This document shows positions 15,431-25,307 of a stretch of 64,000 nucleotides of DNA, in pieces. This stretch comes from CAVOAK01 sp963664465 (GTDB lineage: Bacteria > Pseudomonadota > Alphaproteobacteria > UBA8366 > CAVOAK01): assembly GCA_963664465.2 (NCBI GenBank), contig CAXXSU010000011.1, positions 186,001 through 250,000 of the forward strand, written 5' to 3'. Below the pieces are notes generated by a model that searched no databases, was not told the DNA's origin, and worked only from the letters and a program-made list of their open reading frames with translations. The first letter of the stretch is position 1. Each line of letters begins with the position of its first letter. Made by a program: the position numbers and the translations under genes.

Positions 15431-17694
15431 TTGAGGTGCCGCCTCGCGCCCAAAGAGACGCGCCGCGTCCGACGAAGCAAGACATCCTGGATTTTGTCAA
15501 TGAAAGCGAAGCGCCTGTAGGGAAGCGCGAAATCGCCCGTGCTTTTCACATCCGTGGTGTCGATCGCGCCTGGCTGAAAACGGTATTGAAGGAGCTTCAA
15601 GTAGACGGCGAGCTCAGCAGGGGTCGGAGTCGGCGGCTTTCGAGAGCTGGACAACTGCCAGACGTTGCGGTTCTCGAGGTCAGCCACATCGACGCAGACG
15701 GTGAAGTCGTATGTCGCCCCGTCGAGTGGCGTGGCGATACGCCACCCCTGATCTATTTGGCGCCGGCAACGCATCGGCAGGCCGCGCCAGGCAAAGGTGA
15801 CCGTGTGCTCGCTAAGCTCCGACGTTCCGGCGAAAACGTCTATGAGGCCCGCACGATCAAAGTCATCGGCGTCGCCCCGAGTCGCATCCTCGGCGTATTC
15901 GAGCGCCTTGGCGACGGAGGCGTCATCCGACCGACCGACCGGCGCATCCGCAACTCGTACTCGGTAACCACGCCGAACAGCAATGGTGCGCAATCCGGTG
16001 AATTGGTTCACGCCGAAACCATTGCCGGTCAAGCATTGCGGCGGCAGGCTAAAGTCACTGAACGGCTGGGAAGGCTTGCCGATCCGCGCACCTTCAGCTT
16101 GATCGCAATTCAGACGCACGGTATTCCCGACGAATTCGACGAGGCGACACTGCTTGAAGCCGAGAAATTGCGCCCGGTCGGTCCGCAGAGCCGGATCGAT
16201 CTTCGCGACCTACCCCTTGTCACCATCGACGGCGAGCACGCACGTGACTTCGACGATGCCGTATGGGCCGAGCCCGACCAAGACGCCGGCAATAGGAGTG
16301 GTTGGCACCTCATCGTCGCCATCGCTGATGTTGCCTGGTATGTGCGGAGCGAGAGCGCACTGGATCGGACGGCCCGTGAGCGTGGGAATTCCGCGTACTT
16401 TCCCGATCGTGTTGTGCCAATGCTTCCGGAAGCATTGTCCAACGAGTTGTGCTCGCTGAAACCACACGAGGATCGCGCCTGCCTCGCGGTCCATCTTTGG
16501 ATTGGCGCTAACGGCATGCTCAAGCGCCACAAGTTCGTCCGTGGACTAATGCGGTCCGCGGCACGCCTTACCTACGAACAGGTTGAGCGGGCGCACGAAG
16601 GCGATTTCGACGACATGACAAAGCCACTCGCCGAGAGCGTGATTGCGCCGCTCTATGGCGCATACGCGAGCCTTGCCCGCGCGCGCGCGGCGCGCGGGAC
16701 ACTCGACCTCGATCTCCCCGAACGCCATGTCGTGATCGGCGATGACGGCCATATCGAACGCATCGTCCCGGCCGCAAGGTTGGACAGCCACCGACTGATC
16801 GAGGAATTCATGATTGCCGCGAACGTGGCCGCCGCAAAAACGCTGGGGGCGGCGGATTGGCCGGCGATGTACCGCGTTCATGAAGCGCCCCCGCTTGATA
16901 AGCTCGAAGCATTGCGTCAGTCGCTGAACACGCTTGGATACCGGTTGGTCAAGGGTAACATATTGAAACCACTTAACTTTCTTACGATCTTGAAAAAGGC
17001 CGCGGAAAGCGAGCATCTCCAGCTGATCAGTGAATTGATATTGCGAAGCCAAGCGAAGGCAGTTTACGATTCTACGAACGGCGGCCATTTTGGGCTCGCC
17101 TTGCGGCGCTACTGCCATTTCACTTCACCCATCCGCCGCTACGCCGATATCCTCGTTCATCGCGGGTTGATCGCCGCGTTGAAGCTCGGCGATGGCGGGC
17201 TTGCGAGAGAAGACGAAGCGCAATTCGATGAGATCGCGCAGCACATCTCCAACACCGAGCGCCGGGCCGCAGCGGCCGAACGCGATGCCCTCGACCGTTT
17301 TGCCGTCGCATTCGTTGCCGATCGCGTGGGTGCCACCTTCGGCGGTCGCATCAGCGGCGTGACGCGCTTTGGTCTGTTCGTTACTCTAGACGAGACAGGC
17401 ACCGACGGGCTGGTCCCCATGCGCACTTTGCCAAATGATTATTATGTCCATGATGATGTCCGACACTGCCTGGTTGGAGAAAACACCGGCCTCACTTTCC
17501 GCTTCGGAGACCGTCTCGAAGTTCGATTGGAGGAGGCCAACTTGATAACGGGCGGGTTGGTCTTTTCCGTCGTCGACGGTGGCGTATACGAAAGCCAACG
17601 CACGTCCAGCAAGAAAATCCGGCGAATCGGCCCGCCAGCAGCGAAACGGACAAGCAATCGCCGCAAAGGTTCGGGGCGCCGAAGAGCGAGATAG
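15427..17694 (+). CDS. rnr: Ribonuclease R
   Basis: A 755-residue 3'-to-5' exoribonuclease that degrades structured RNA. The N-terminus has a winged-helix segment (VNESEAPVGKREIARAF), followed by cold-shock-type RNA-binding domains and the RNB catalytic domain with HARDFDDAVWAE near residue 275 (metal-binding aspartates) and HFTSPIRRYADILVHR. A C-terminal S1 domain (VGATFGGRISGVTRFGLFV) and a basic tail end it. The likely start is TTG at 15427, overlapping the topA stop (TTGA); GTG at 15436 is an alternative. topA-rnr coupling is common in this class. Confidence 0.96.
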   Translation: MIEVPPRAQRDAPRPTKQDILDFVNESEAPVGKREIARAFHIRGVDRAWLKTVLKELQVDGELSRGRSRRLSRAGQLPDVAVLEVSHIDADGEVVCRPVEWRGDTPPLIYLAPATHRQAAPGKGDRVLAKLRRSGENVYEARTIKVIGVAPSRILGVFERLGDGGVIRPTDRRIRNSYSVTTPNSNGAQSGELVHAETIAGQALRRQAKVTERLGRLADPRTFSLIAIQTHGIPDEFDEATLLEAEKLRPVGPQSRIDLRDLPLVTIDGEHARDFDDAVWAEPDQDAGNRSGWHLIVAIADVAWYVRSESALDRTARERGNSAYFPDRVVPMLPEALSNELCSLKPHEDRACLAVHLWIGANGMLKRHKFVRGLMRSAARLTYEQVERAHEGDFDDMTKPLAESVIAPLYGAYASLARARAARGTLDLDLPERHVVIGDDGHIERIVPAARLDSHRLIEEFMIAANVAAAKTLGAADWPAMYRVHEAPPLDKLEALRQSLNTLGYRLVKGNILKPLNFLTILKKAAESEHLQLISELILRSQAKAVYDSTNGGHFGLALRRYCHFTSPIRRYADILVHRGLIAALKLGDGGLAREDEAQFDEIAQHISNTERRAAAAERDALDRFAVAFVADRVGATFGGRISGVTRFGLFVTLDETGTDGLVPMRTLPNDYYVHDDVRHCLVGENTGLTFRFGDRLEVRLEEANLITGGLVFSVVDGGVYESQRTSSKKIRRIGPPAAKRTSNRRKGSGRRRAR

Positions 17695-17825
17695 GCCATG
17701 AAACAACCGAAGTCGCACGCCACCTGCGCTTGGGTCCGGAGTCGCAACACCTGTGCGACTTCGCTTAGTGAGTAATGCCCACAGGACAAGTTCATGCCAT
17801 CAACCTACGAAACCCGAACCAGACG

Positions 17826-19391
17826 ATGATGCCGCGTTTGAGGGCCCGCGCACTACTTAGACCACTCCGAATTACCCCGTTGCTGGTCGCCCTCACCGCG
17901 TGTGCCGGCGTATCCATCGGTGCGAATGACGCCCGTCCCGACAAAGCGACGGAGCGAATGCTAAGCGTCGGCTTTACCGACATCCAAGACAGATACATCG
18001 AAGACCTGAACGCCAGGACGCTGGCGCTTGCGGCTCTCGAAGGGCTCCGCAAATTGGATCCGGGCACCGAGATTTCGAGCGTGAGCGGGCAGATCGTCCT
18101 GACGATCGATGGCGTATATGTCGGTAGCGTCGACGAGCCGACTGGCGGCGACGCAGCCGCATGGGCTACAGCCACAGCACGGGTTTTTGCCCAAGCAAAG
18201 ACTGCTTCGAGCTACCTCAAGGGCACTCGACCCGAGACGCTCTACAAGGCCGTCTTCGACGCAGTGCTCGGCAAACTCGACAAGTTTTCTCGATATGCGG
18301 GCCGCGAGGAAGCACGCGAAAACAGAGCTGCACGCACCGGTTTCGGGGGCATAGGCGTCGCCATAGAGTCGCACAGGGAGGGTGCGAAGGTTATAGCGGT
18401 AACAACCGGAATGGCGGCGGACAAGGCGGGCATCCTTGTCGGTGACAGAATCGTGGCCATAGGCGAAGACTCAATCGCTGGCCAGACGTTGCGCAAAGTC
18501 GTCAGCCTGCTGCGAGGACCGGTCGGCGAGACGGCTCGCATAACCGTTCGACGCGACGGGCTCAACGACATGCTCAAAATGACTCTCAAGCGAGCGCACA
18601 TCGTCACCAATACCGTGTTCTATGAACCGCGCGGAGAGAGCGCATACGTACGTGTTACCAGCTTCAACCGCGAAACCGAAAAGCGTCTAAGACAGGCGCT
18701 TGCCCAGGCTCAATCTGAGATTGGCGAGAGCATAAAGGGCATCATACTCGACGTGCGAAACAATCCGGGTGGTTTACTCGATCAAGCCGTTGACGTTGCG
18801 GACCTGTTTCTTGCCAACGGGCGGATTATCAGCACGCGGGGGCGCCATCCGAAAAGTGAGCAGCGATTTGACGCCAAAGTCGAGGTGTTCGCCCGCGGGT
18901 TGCCTGTCGCTGTCCTCATGAATGGCACATCGGCATCTGCGGCCGAAATTCTTGCCACCGCATTGCAGGATCACGGCCGTGCCGTCGTCATCGGCACTAC
19001 GAGCTTCGGTAAGGGAACGGTGCAAACAGTCCGTCGGATGCCGAATGAAGGCGAATTGATTCTGACATGGGCGCGGATTTATGCGCCGTCCGGCTATGCG
19101 CTCCATCGCCTCGGTGTGCTGCCGACGGTTTGCACGAGCAACGTCGAGGACGCCGATAGCGCATTGGAGAAATCCCTGAATTCGGGTGCGCATTTCACAC
19201 AGCGCGACCACGCATCGCGCCGCGCCGCCGACATCACCGACGAAAACAGCGTCAAGATAATTCTCTCCCTGTGCCCGTGGCGACCGCGCAAGGGAAAGGA
19301 CGTGGATCTGGAAGTCGCCGAGCGCCTACTAGCCCAACCCGCGCTATATCGGCGCGCACTTGAACTCGCGCGACCGGCCGCAGGATCGTGA
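17826..19391 (+). CDS. S41 carboxy-terminal processing protease, lipoprotein-like
   Basis: From the ATG at 17826 the protein has 521 residues; an upstream start at 17775 adds 17 more. The N-terminus is a lipoprotein signal (RPLRITPLLVALTAC, Cys about 26), so it is probably anchored in the periplasm. A PDZ domain (GFGGIGVAIESHREGAKVIA; GDRIVAIGEDSI) precedes the S41 protease core, with the Ser/Lys dyad in MNGTSASAAEILATAL and SFGKGTVQTVRRMP. Such enzymes trim the C-termini of periplasmic proteins. The next gene overlaps it by 4 bases (GTGA). Confidence 0.92.
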   Translation: MMPRLRARALLRPLRITPLLVALTACAGVSIGANDARPDKATERMLSVGFTDIQDRYIEDLNARTLALAALEGLRKLDPGTEISSVSGQIVLTIDGVYVGSVDEPTGGDAAAWATATARVFAQAKTASSYLKGTRPETLYKAVFDAVLGKLDKFSRYAGREEARENRAARTGFGGIGVAIESHREGAKVIAVTTGMAADKAGILVGDRIVAIGEDSIAGQTLRKVVSLLRGPVGETARITVRRDGLNDMLKMTLKRAHIVTNTVFYEPRGESAYVRVTSFNRETEKRLRQALAQAQSEIGESIKGIILDVRNNPGGLLDQAVDVADLFLANGRIISTRGRHPKSEQRFDAKVEVFARGLPVAVLMNGTSASAAEILATALQDHGRAVVIGTTSFGKGTVQTVRRMPNEGELILTWARIYAPSGYALHRLGVLPTVCTSNVEDADSALEKSLNSGAHFTQRDHASRRAADITDENSVKIILSLCPWRPRKGKDVDLEVAERLLAQPALYRRALELARPAAGS

Positions 19392-20116
19392 CGCATTCTC
19401 GCGGAGCGGACGCGGCGCAAGCGACGAGCCAACGACCTGCGCGCGCGCGCGATGCTGCAACCTTGATATTGTTGCGCGGCGAGCGATCATCGCCACAGGT
19501 CCTGCTCGGGCGGAGGCCGTTGGAGAGCCGGTTCATGCCGGGCTACTTGGTATTTCCCGGCGGCGCATTCGACCCCGATGACGCTCGCGCGGCGGCAAGC
19601 CTTCAGCTTGATGAGACGGCTATGGCACTGCTATCGGTACATTGTTCGCGCCGCCGCGCGAAGGCTCTGGCATGGGCCGCGATACGCGAGACATGGGAGG
19701 AAACAGGCCTGTTGGTCGGCCGGTCGTTAGACGGCGGAACGGGCGAGAGCCCGCAGATAACAGACGACATAACGCAGGCGTTTAGCAACTCCGGCCTGAC
19801 GCCTGATCTCGGCGCGCTCACATATATCGCCCGCGCAATCACACCGACATTCAGCCCTATTCGCTTCGACACGCGCTTTTTCGCGGCTGATGGCAATGCC
19901 GCATTTGGTGCGGCGCGCGACTCAAACGAACTGTCCGACATCAGGTGGCGATCGATCCCCGAGGTGTTTCGTGACGGCGCCATCGCCATGGTGACGAAAT
20001 TCGCGCTCAATCAGGCCGTTAGACATCGGACTTGCCCGCGACATCTACAAACGCGATCGGTTCCGACGATGTTCCACCGCTGCCGACGCGCGATCCTGCG
20101 TGATGTCGGCGCTTGA
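19388..20116 (+). CDS. Nudix hydrolase
   Basis: A 242-residue protein with PGYLVFPGGAFDPDDARA and the Nudix helix AAIRETWEETGLLVG (RExxEE core), followed by ARAITPTFSPIRFDTRFF, a pattern of the CoA/ADP-ribose-type proteobacterial Nudix subfamily. It cleaves nucleoside diphosphates linked to another group, using divalent metal. The insertion of about 45 residues between the G-rich strand and the helix is usual in this subfamily. GTG start at 19388 overlaps the protease stop. Substrate not determinable. Confidence 0.9.
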   Translation: MTHSRGADAAQATSQRPARARDAATLILLRGERSSPQVLLGRRPLESRFMPGYLVFPGGAFDPDDARAAASLQLDETAMALLSVHCSRRRAKALAWAAIRETWEETGLLVGRSLDGGTGESPQITDDITQAFSNSGLTPDLGALTYIARAITPTFSPIRFDTRFFAADGNAAFGAARDSNELSDIRWRSIPEVFRDGAIAMVTKFALNQAVRHRTCPRHLQTRSVPTMFHRCRRAILRDVGA

Positions 20117-20187
20117 CTTGACGCAAGCGCGCGCTATTTTTGCCTGCTAATCCAATGCATTCAATTTTTTTTTGGGAGGGCTGACCG

Positions 20188-20355
20188 TTGGCGAAACCGA
20201 GTTCGATCGTGGTCAAGCTCGTCAGTTCGGCTGACACTGGCTACTACTACGTAACAAAGAAAAATCCGCGCACTCAGACCGACAAGCTTGAGATGCGAAA
20301 GTATGATCCTGTCGTCCGTAAGCATGTCGCCTTCAAGGAAGGCAAGATCAAGTAA
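20188..20355 (+). CDS. rpmG: 50S ribosomal protein L33
   Basis: A 55-residue basic protein (MAKPSSIVVKLVSSADTGYY, then YVTKKNPRTQTDKLEMRKYD, ending HVAFKEGKIK), the standard length and sequence of alphaproteobacterial L33. It starts with TTG at 20188, 7 bases after a GGGAGGG ribosome-binding site. It lacks the zinc-binding cysteines, so it is the zinc-free form. It binds 23S rRNA near the E site. A terminator follows. Confidence 0.97.
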   Translation: MAKPSSIVVKLVSSADTGYYYVTKKNPRTQTDKLEMRKYDPVVRKHVAFKEGKIK

Positions 20356-20383
20356 ACTCATGTGCGTTGTCGGAGCTTGTGCG

Positions 20384-20404
20384 AGCCGCCCTACCCGGGC
20401 GGCT
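20384..20404 (+). terminator. Rho-independent-type terminator after rpmG
   Basis: Stem of 8 bp (agccgccc with gggcggct), 5-base loop, followed by tgtttcgtt. It lies 28 bases beyond the rpmG stop. The T run is short, so strength is uncertain. Confidence 0.65.
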
Positions 20405-20462
20405 TGTTTCGTTAGGGGCTGCGAATGACGGGACGGAACCCTAAATCCGCACAACATGTGAT

Positions 20463-21386
20463 ATGCCGATGAAAGCCAGCGACGGGCCATATAGACTCGG
20501 GATCGATATGGGTGGCACAAAAATCGAGGCGGCTGCTCTTGCGGCCGGTGGCGGCATCGCGATCCGCCGACGCGAGGCGACGCCGAAGGGAGACTACGAC
20601 GCGACGTTGGAGCTGATGACCCGGCTGGTGCACGAACTGGAGCACGAACTCGGGCAGCGATGCAGCGTCGGCGTCGCCATACCCGGCACCATTTCCGCGG
20701 CAACCGGCCGCGTAAAAAATGCCAACTCAACCTGGCTGATCGACAAGCCGCTCGACCGTGACCTCGAACATTGCTTGGAGCGGCAAGTCCGCATCGCCAA
20801 CGATGCCGACTGCTTTGCCCTATCGGAGGCAGCCGACGGTGCGGCAGTCGGCGCGGAAATCGTATTCGGCGTCATTCTCGGCACCGGCGTTGGCGGCGGC
20901 TGCGTGGTACGCGGCGAACTGCTTCAAGGATGCAACGCAATTGCCGGCGAGTGGGGCCACAACCCCCTGCCCTGGCCACGCGATGACGAGCGGCCCGGAA
21001 ATAGCTGCTATTGCGGCCAAAATGGATGTATCGAAACATTTCTATCTGGCACCGGATTCGCCCACCATCATCTCGCGCGGACTGGCGAGGCTCTCGACGC
21101 CGCCTCGATTATCGCACGCGCTGCGAGCGGAGATCACGCGGCCGAAACAAGCCTCGGACTCTACGAGGATCGGCTCGCACGGGCGCTGGCGTCACTCATC
21201 AACGTCGTTGATCCCCATATGATCGTGCTGGGTGGTGGCATGTCCAATGTCGAACGACTTTACGACCATGTCCCCGGCCTTTGGCACCAGTGGGTATTTT
21301 CGGATCGCGTTGACACCCAGCTCGTGCCACCAACTCACGGTGACTCAAGCGGTGTCAGGGGAGCAGCTTGGCTGTGGCCGCTATGA
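20463..21386 (+). CDS. ROK-family sugar kinase (fructokinase/N-acetylglucosamine kinase type)
   Basis: A 307-residue kinase. The N-terminal phosphate loop is GIDMGGTKIEAAAL; substrate/ATP segments follow in NDADCFALSEA and GVILGTGVGGG; the ROK zinc motif is GEWGHNPLPWP then CYCGQNGCIETFLSG. The late GLYEDRLARALASLINVVDP and IVLGGGMSN complete the fold. It phosphorylates a hexose such as fructose, mannose or N-acetylglucosamine; sequence alone does not decide. The stop overlaps the ATG of dinB (ATGA). Confidence 0.93.
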   Translation: MPMKASDGPYRLGIDMGGTKIEAAALAAGGGIAIRRREATPKGDYDATLELMTRLVHELEHELGQRCSVGVAIPGTISAATGRVKNANSTWLIDKPLDRDLEHCLERQVRIANDADCFALSEAADGAAVGAEIVFGVILGTGVGGGCVVRGELLQGCNAIAGEWGHNPLPWPRDDERPGNSCYCGQNGCIETFLSGTGFAHHHLARTGEALDAASIIARAASGDHAAETSLGLYEDRLARALASLINVVDPHMIVLGGGMSNVERLYDHVPGLWHQWVFSDRVDTQLVPPTHGDSSGVRGAAWLWPL

Positions 21387-22654
21387 AGGGTGAGCCGATG
21401 CCGGCACTGTGCCGCGATTGCCACGAAGAATGGCCGCAGGGTATGGCTGATGAGCGGTGCCCGGAATGCGGATCTCCGCGCCTTTTGCGCCATCCCGAAC
21501 TGAACAGTCTTTCGCTCGCCCATATCGATTGCGATGCCTTCTACGCAACGGTTGAAAAACGCGACGATCCCGACCTCGCAGAACGTCCGGTATTGGTTGG
21601 GGGCCGCAAACGTGGCGTGGTTATGGCCGCCTGCTACGTAGCCCGCCTCTACGGCTGCCGATCCGCAATGCCGATGTTTCAAGCGCTCAAGGCCTGTCCG
21701 GATGCGGTGGTGATCAAACCCGACATGGCGAAGTACGCGTCAGTTGGAAAAGAGGTGCGCGCCCTGATGCGTGAGACCACGCCGCTTGTCGAACCGCTGT
21801 CGATCGACGAGGCCTTCCTCGACCTCTCCGGAACGGAAAAACTGCATCATGGCAGCCCGGCACGCACGCTTGCGCGCCTCGTCAACCGCATCAAGCGTGA
21901 AATCGGCGTTACCGCGAGTATCGGTCTGAGTTACAACAAGTTCCTGGCCAAGGTCGCATCGGACTTGGACAAGCCTCTCGGCTTCGCGGTGATTGGCCGC
22001 GCAGAGGCCGTACAATTTTTAGCACGCCGATCCGTGTCCACCATCTGGGGCGTCGGCGAAGCACTCAAAGAGAAATTAAGGTCTGACGGCATAACGACGA
22101 TGGGTCAACTGCGCGCCAGTGACGAAGAAAAACTCGTGGCCCGCTATGGCGTCATCGGCAGACGGCTGCACAGATTTTCCCATGGCCGTGACGATCGCAC
22201 GGTGTCACCGCACTCGCGCGCGAAAAGTATTTCCGCCGAATCAACCTTCAATGAAGACCTGCGAGAGTCCCGCGCGCTGGCGAAACGTCTGTGGCCGCTT
22301 TGCGAGAAGGTGGCAAGGCGACTGAAGGACGGCGATCTCGCAGGAGGCCGCATCACACTCAAGCTCAAGACCCGGGATTTCAGAATTCTTACGCGAAGTC
22401 GAACGCTGGCCGCGCCGACGCAGCTTGCCGAGACCCTTTACCGCACGGCTCAGCCGCTCCTCGAAAAGGAAGCCGACGGAAGACGCTTTCGCCTGATTGG
22501 AATTGGCGCCGGCGAACTGACGGACGCAGCCGAGGCGGATCCCGCCGACCTGCTTGATCCGCAGGCAAGCCACAGAGCCGCAGTGGAGCATGCGATCGAC
22601 GCCGTGCGCGCAAAGCTCGGCAACAAAGCCATCTCGAAGGGCCGCGGTCTCTAG
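21383..22654 (+). CDS. dinB: DNA polymerase IV with N-terminal zinc-finger-like extension
   Basis: A 423-residue Y-family translesion polymerase from the ATG at 21383, coupled to the ROK gene. An N-terminal CRDCHEEW then CPECGSPRLL (two CxxC pairs) precedes the polymerase proper, an extension typical of many alphaproteobacterial DinB proteins. Catalytic motifs are HIDCDAFYATVE and SIDEAFLDLSGTEK, with the YNKFLAKVASDLDKP segment between the palm and the thumb and little-finger domains. It copies damaged DNA with low fidelity. Linkage to a sugar kinase gene is probably only positional. Confidence 0.96.
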   Translation: MKGEPMPALCRDCHEEWPQGMADERCPECGSPRLLRHPELNSLSLAHIDCDAFYATVEKRDDPDLAERPVLVGGRKRGVVMAACYVARLYGCRSAMPMFQALKACPDAVVIKPDMAKYASVGKEVRALMRETTPLVEPLSIDEAFLDLSGTEKLHHGSPARTLARLVNRIKREIGVTASIGLSYNKFLAKVASDLDKPLGFAVIGRAEAVQFLARRSVSTIWGVGEALKEKLRSDGITTMGQLRASDEEKLVARYGVIGRRLHRFSHGRDDRTVSPHSRAKSISAESTFNEDLRESRALAKRLWPLCEKVARRLKDGDLAGGRITLKLKTRDFRILTRSRTLAAPTQLAETLYRTAQPLLEKEADGRRFRLIGIGAGELTDAAEADPADLLDPQASHRAAVEHAIDAVRAKLGNKAISKGRGL

Positions 22655-23502
22655 CACTCGGTCGCCGGCAACGCCTCCAATCGGGCCAATTTAGCGTCGA
22701 CCTTGAAATCGCCATAGTCGAGAACAACTGACGTCGCCACGCCGTTGGCTTGCATTTCCAACTGCAATTCGAAACTCGCAGGTGCGTCGCTCACAGCCGG
22801 ATCAAAAAATGCAATCGTCATCGGCCACATCGCATCGAGGAATAGTGGTGTTCGGGTAATCTGCTTTGAAAGGGCTGGTGAACGGCGGGCGGGGCGGGAG
22901 TCCAACAAAACCGACGATACGGGAATTGCACCTTCGAATTCGCTGCCGTCGAAGAGCATTCGCCGGTCAAATCTTTCACCCCGCTGGGCTGCGTCGATCA
23001 GCAATAGCGTGTGCTGAGTGGGAAAGACGGTATCCGATGGCAAAACGAACGTATCGCGCTCCGGCTCCTCAAACTCCGCGATGCCTGGTCCACCGACTTC
23101 GGTCAACCAGGCCGAACCGCGGAGCACCTTACTTTCTCCGAATTCACTCCGTTTGATTTCGAATCGATAGCGAAGTCCATCTTTCGATTCCCAACCCAGA
23201 TAGTCGCCTGCCAACTCGACTTCATGCGACCTATTGTTGAGTACGCGCATGAGATAGCTTTCTCTTACCTCCCACGCGTCGCATTTGTCCGCCCATTCAA
23301 AGGTCATCCCTCCGCTTACCGACACAACCTCACTGTCGCCGGATGTCGTCTTCAGCGACAGCTCATAAGCGGCCCGATGTGGCACGACGCTCGCAGCAGC
23401 CAGCGCCCTCTCAGCAACGGCGCTCGCCAGCACCGCGATGACAAAGAGCCAGCCAGTTGAGCAATCCGTTGCTCGATTCCAGAGTGTCGAAATTCCGAAC
23501 AT
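22651..23502 (-). CDS. eipB: EipB-like periplasmic protein (DUF1849)
   Basis: A 283-residue protein with an N-terminal signal/anchor segment (GWLFVIAVLASAVAERALAA). The mature part has VVPHRAAYELSLKTTSGDSE, FEWADKCDAWEVRESYLMRV and a final Cys, the two conserved cysteines expected in EipB. In Brucella, EipB is a periplasmic beta-spiral protein required for envelope integrity. The ATG at 23502 is chosen because it follows GAGGGCGG and starts directly before the signal; the frame extends 45 codons further without support. It converges with dinB, overlapping by 4 bases. Confidence 0.85.
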   Translation of the reverse strand: MFGISTLWNRATDCSTGWLFVIAVLASAVAERALAAASVVPHRAAYELSLKTTSGDSEVVSVSGGMTFEWADKCDAWEVRESYLMRVLNNRSHEVELAGDYLGWESKDGLRYRFEIKRSEFGESKVLRGSAWLTEVGGPGIAEFEEPERDTFVLPSDTVFPTQHTLLLIDAAQRGERFDRRMLFDGSEFEGAIPVSSVLLDSRPARRSPALSKQITRTPLFLDAMWPMTIAFFDPAVSDAPASFELQLEMQANGVATSVVLDYGDFKVDAKLARLEALPATEC

Positions 23503-23735
23503 TGGACCGCCCTCAAAAAGCGCTGTGGGTATTGTGGCGAAGCCTAACTTGCCCGTATCGAGCCGGGCAAGATGTGCATGGTGCACGGCAGTTATTGCCG
23601 AGCGGGCGATGTACCGATAGCGCTGTACTCTAATCATTTATACGGGATTTCCTACCGCGAAACGGTGGCATAGGGATTGCGCTTTACACAACATCTGCCG
23701 CACGGCAGTGAACACCACCGGGAAATGAAAGCGCA

Positions 23736-24428
23736 ATGAACTTGCCGCAAAGAGCCCAAGAATTCACACGACGCGATTCGACCGTGTCGGCACAAACCAA
23801 GGCCGTAATCGCGCGACTATTGCCCACCGTCTCTGAGCGACTGGCTGGGAAAAAGGAAGACCGACTATTCGATCCCATCCTCGCCCGCGCGCTTGATGCG
23901 GAGCACCACGTGAAGGAATTGCAGACGCAACTAAATCGACTGCGTGAATATTCCACCGCCGACGAGGTGACGGGTCTTCTCAATATGCGTGGATTCTGCG
24001 ATGTGCTGGATCGCGAACTAGACCGTGCAAAACGCAATGGTGGGACTGGAGTGTTGCTGCTCGTCGGCATTGACCGTCTCGACCATCAGGATCAAGAGAC
24101 CGGCGAACTTATTCTCACTTCGGTGGCCGAGCTTCTGCAGGATACGGTGCGAAAGAGCGACTATATCGCGCGTATCAGCGAAGGTGAATTTGCCGTACTT
24201 TTCACCCATACCAGTTGGCCTCGTGGTGAACGCCGCGGTAAGGCGTTGGAGCAACGATTGCACGACGCGAATATTTCTACATGCGGAAGAACATTCGCCA
24301 TCGGCGGCCGTGTCGGCGTCGAGTTTTACCGATCCGGCGACGAGGCCGACGCACTCATGGACCGCGTGGTAAAGAGGTTACAGCTGCACCGGGATGGTGA
24401 GTCGGACCTAGTTGTCCGTACTGCGTGA
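23736..24428 (+). CDS. Degenerate GGDEF-domain protein
   Basis: A 230-residue cytoplasmic protein: an N-terminal helical region with coiled-coil character (EHHVKELQTQLNRLREYSTA), then a GGDEF-fold domain beginning DEVTGLLNMRGFCDVLDREL. Where diguanylate cyclases have GG(D/E)EF, this protein has RISEGEFAVLF, so the first two glycines are not both kept. It may have lost c-di-GMP synthesis and act as a sensor or scaffold. No receiver or PAS domain is visible. It stands between divergent eipB and the SPOR lipoprotein gene. Confidence 0.8.
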   Translation: MNLPQRAQEFTRRDSTVSAQTKAVIARLLPTVSERLAGKKEDRLFDPILARALDAEHHVKELQTQLNRLREYSTADEVTGLLNMRGFCDVLDRELDRAKRNGGTGVLLLVGIDRLDHQDQETGELILTSVAELLQDTVRKSDYIARISEGEFAVLFTHTSWPRGERRGKALEQRLHDANISTCGRTFAIGGRVGVEFYRSGDEADALMDRVVKRLQLHRDGESDLVVRTA

Positions 24429-24476
24429 CTAGCTGCCGAACTCACGTCCAGCGGACTCACCCAAAATCTCTCAGAA

Positions 24477-25307
24477 TTAGCGCTGCAGCGCCCAGCTGTC
24501 GGCGATGCCAGCCGTCTTGAGCAGTATCTGAGCGCCAGCCAGCTGATGATGTGTGAACGGCCCCGCCGCCACGCGATACCAAGTTTCGCCGCCGCGTTCG
24601 GTACGGAGAACCGCCGCACCAATGCTCGCATGCCGCACGCTCAATCGCGCAGCATTTCCGGAGCTGAGGAAGCTGCCAATAACCAAGTAGTGGTTCGCGC
24701 CATCGCTCGACAACACTGGATTAGATTTGACCCAGCTTGCTGCCCGCAGACGGTCCGGCGGAAGTAACCCCGAGACCGTGGAAGTCAACGCATTACGCCA
24801 AACTGTATCGTGATTTGTCGTGCCAGCCGCCGGCGCGATGTCGTTCAATGCCTGTGGCAGAGATGACATGCCTCCGAGCAATGGCAACACAGCCAGCGCG
24901 TCCGGCGACGACGTTGGCTTCGCCGCAGCGCCCAATACGCCGACCAAATCGCCCAACTGCGATGGCAGCGTTACCGGGTCGAGAGCAACTGGATATCCGG
25001 CGGTTCCCTCAAGCTCATCACCGAGCAACGCGACCGCCGTGAGGTCGTCGAACGGCTCGCCGTCATGCAGCAAGCAAACGCGGCTTCCGGCAACCACTCG
25101 ATGAAAGGCGCAATCTTTCTTGAGCGCGACCGACAGCGCGTGATCGGACATGCTCTTGCCGGTGAACAAGTAGCTGAACCCGGTTACTGTCCATGATGCA
25201 ATCTGATAGGCAGGCGGAAGCAGGCAACCGCTAAGCAAAAGCGATAGGACGGCGAATACCGCGAACCTGATCCTCGCACCCAACCCCTGTGGCTGTTCGT
25301 CTGCCAA
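24477..25307 (-). CDS. SPOR-domain lipoprotein
   Basis: A 276-residue protein with a lipoprotein signal (FAVFAVLSLLLSGC, Cys about 28). Its C-terminus, HYLVIGSFLSSGNAARLSVR to YRVAAGPFTHHQLAGAQILL, is a SPOR domain, which binds denuded peptidoglycan glycans at division sites. The middle part is not recognised. Probably anchored in a membrane facing the periplasm. A 123-base gap separates it from aspS on the same strand. Confidence 0.78.
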   Translation of the reverse strand: MADEQPQGLGARIRFAVFAVLSLLLSGCLLPPAYQIASWTVTGFSYLFTGKSMSDHALSVALKKDCAFHRVVAGSRVCLLHDGEPFDDLTAVALLGDELEGTAGYPVALDPVTLPSQLGDLVGVLGAAAKPTSSPDALAVLPLLGGMSSLPQALNDIAPAAGTTNHDTVWRNALTSTVSGLLPPDRLRAASWVKSNPVLSSDGANHYLVIGSFLSSGNAARLSVRHASIGAAVLRTERGGETWYRVAAGPFTHHQLAGAQILLKTAGIADSWALQR

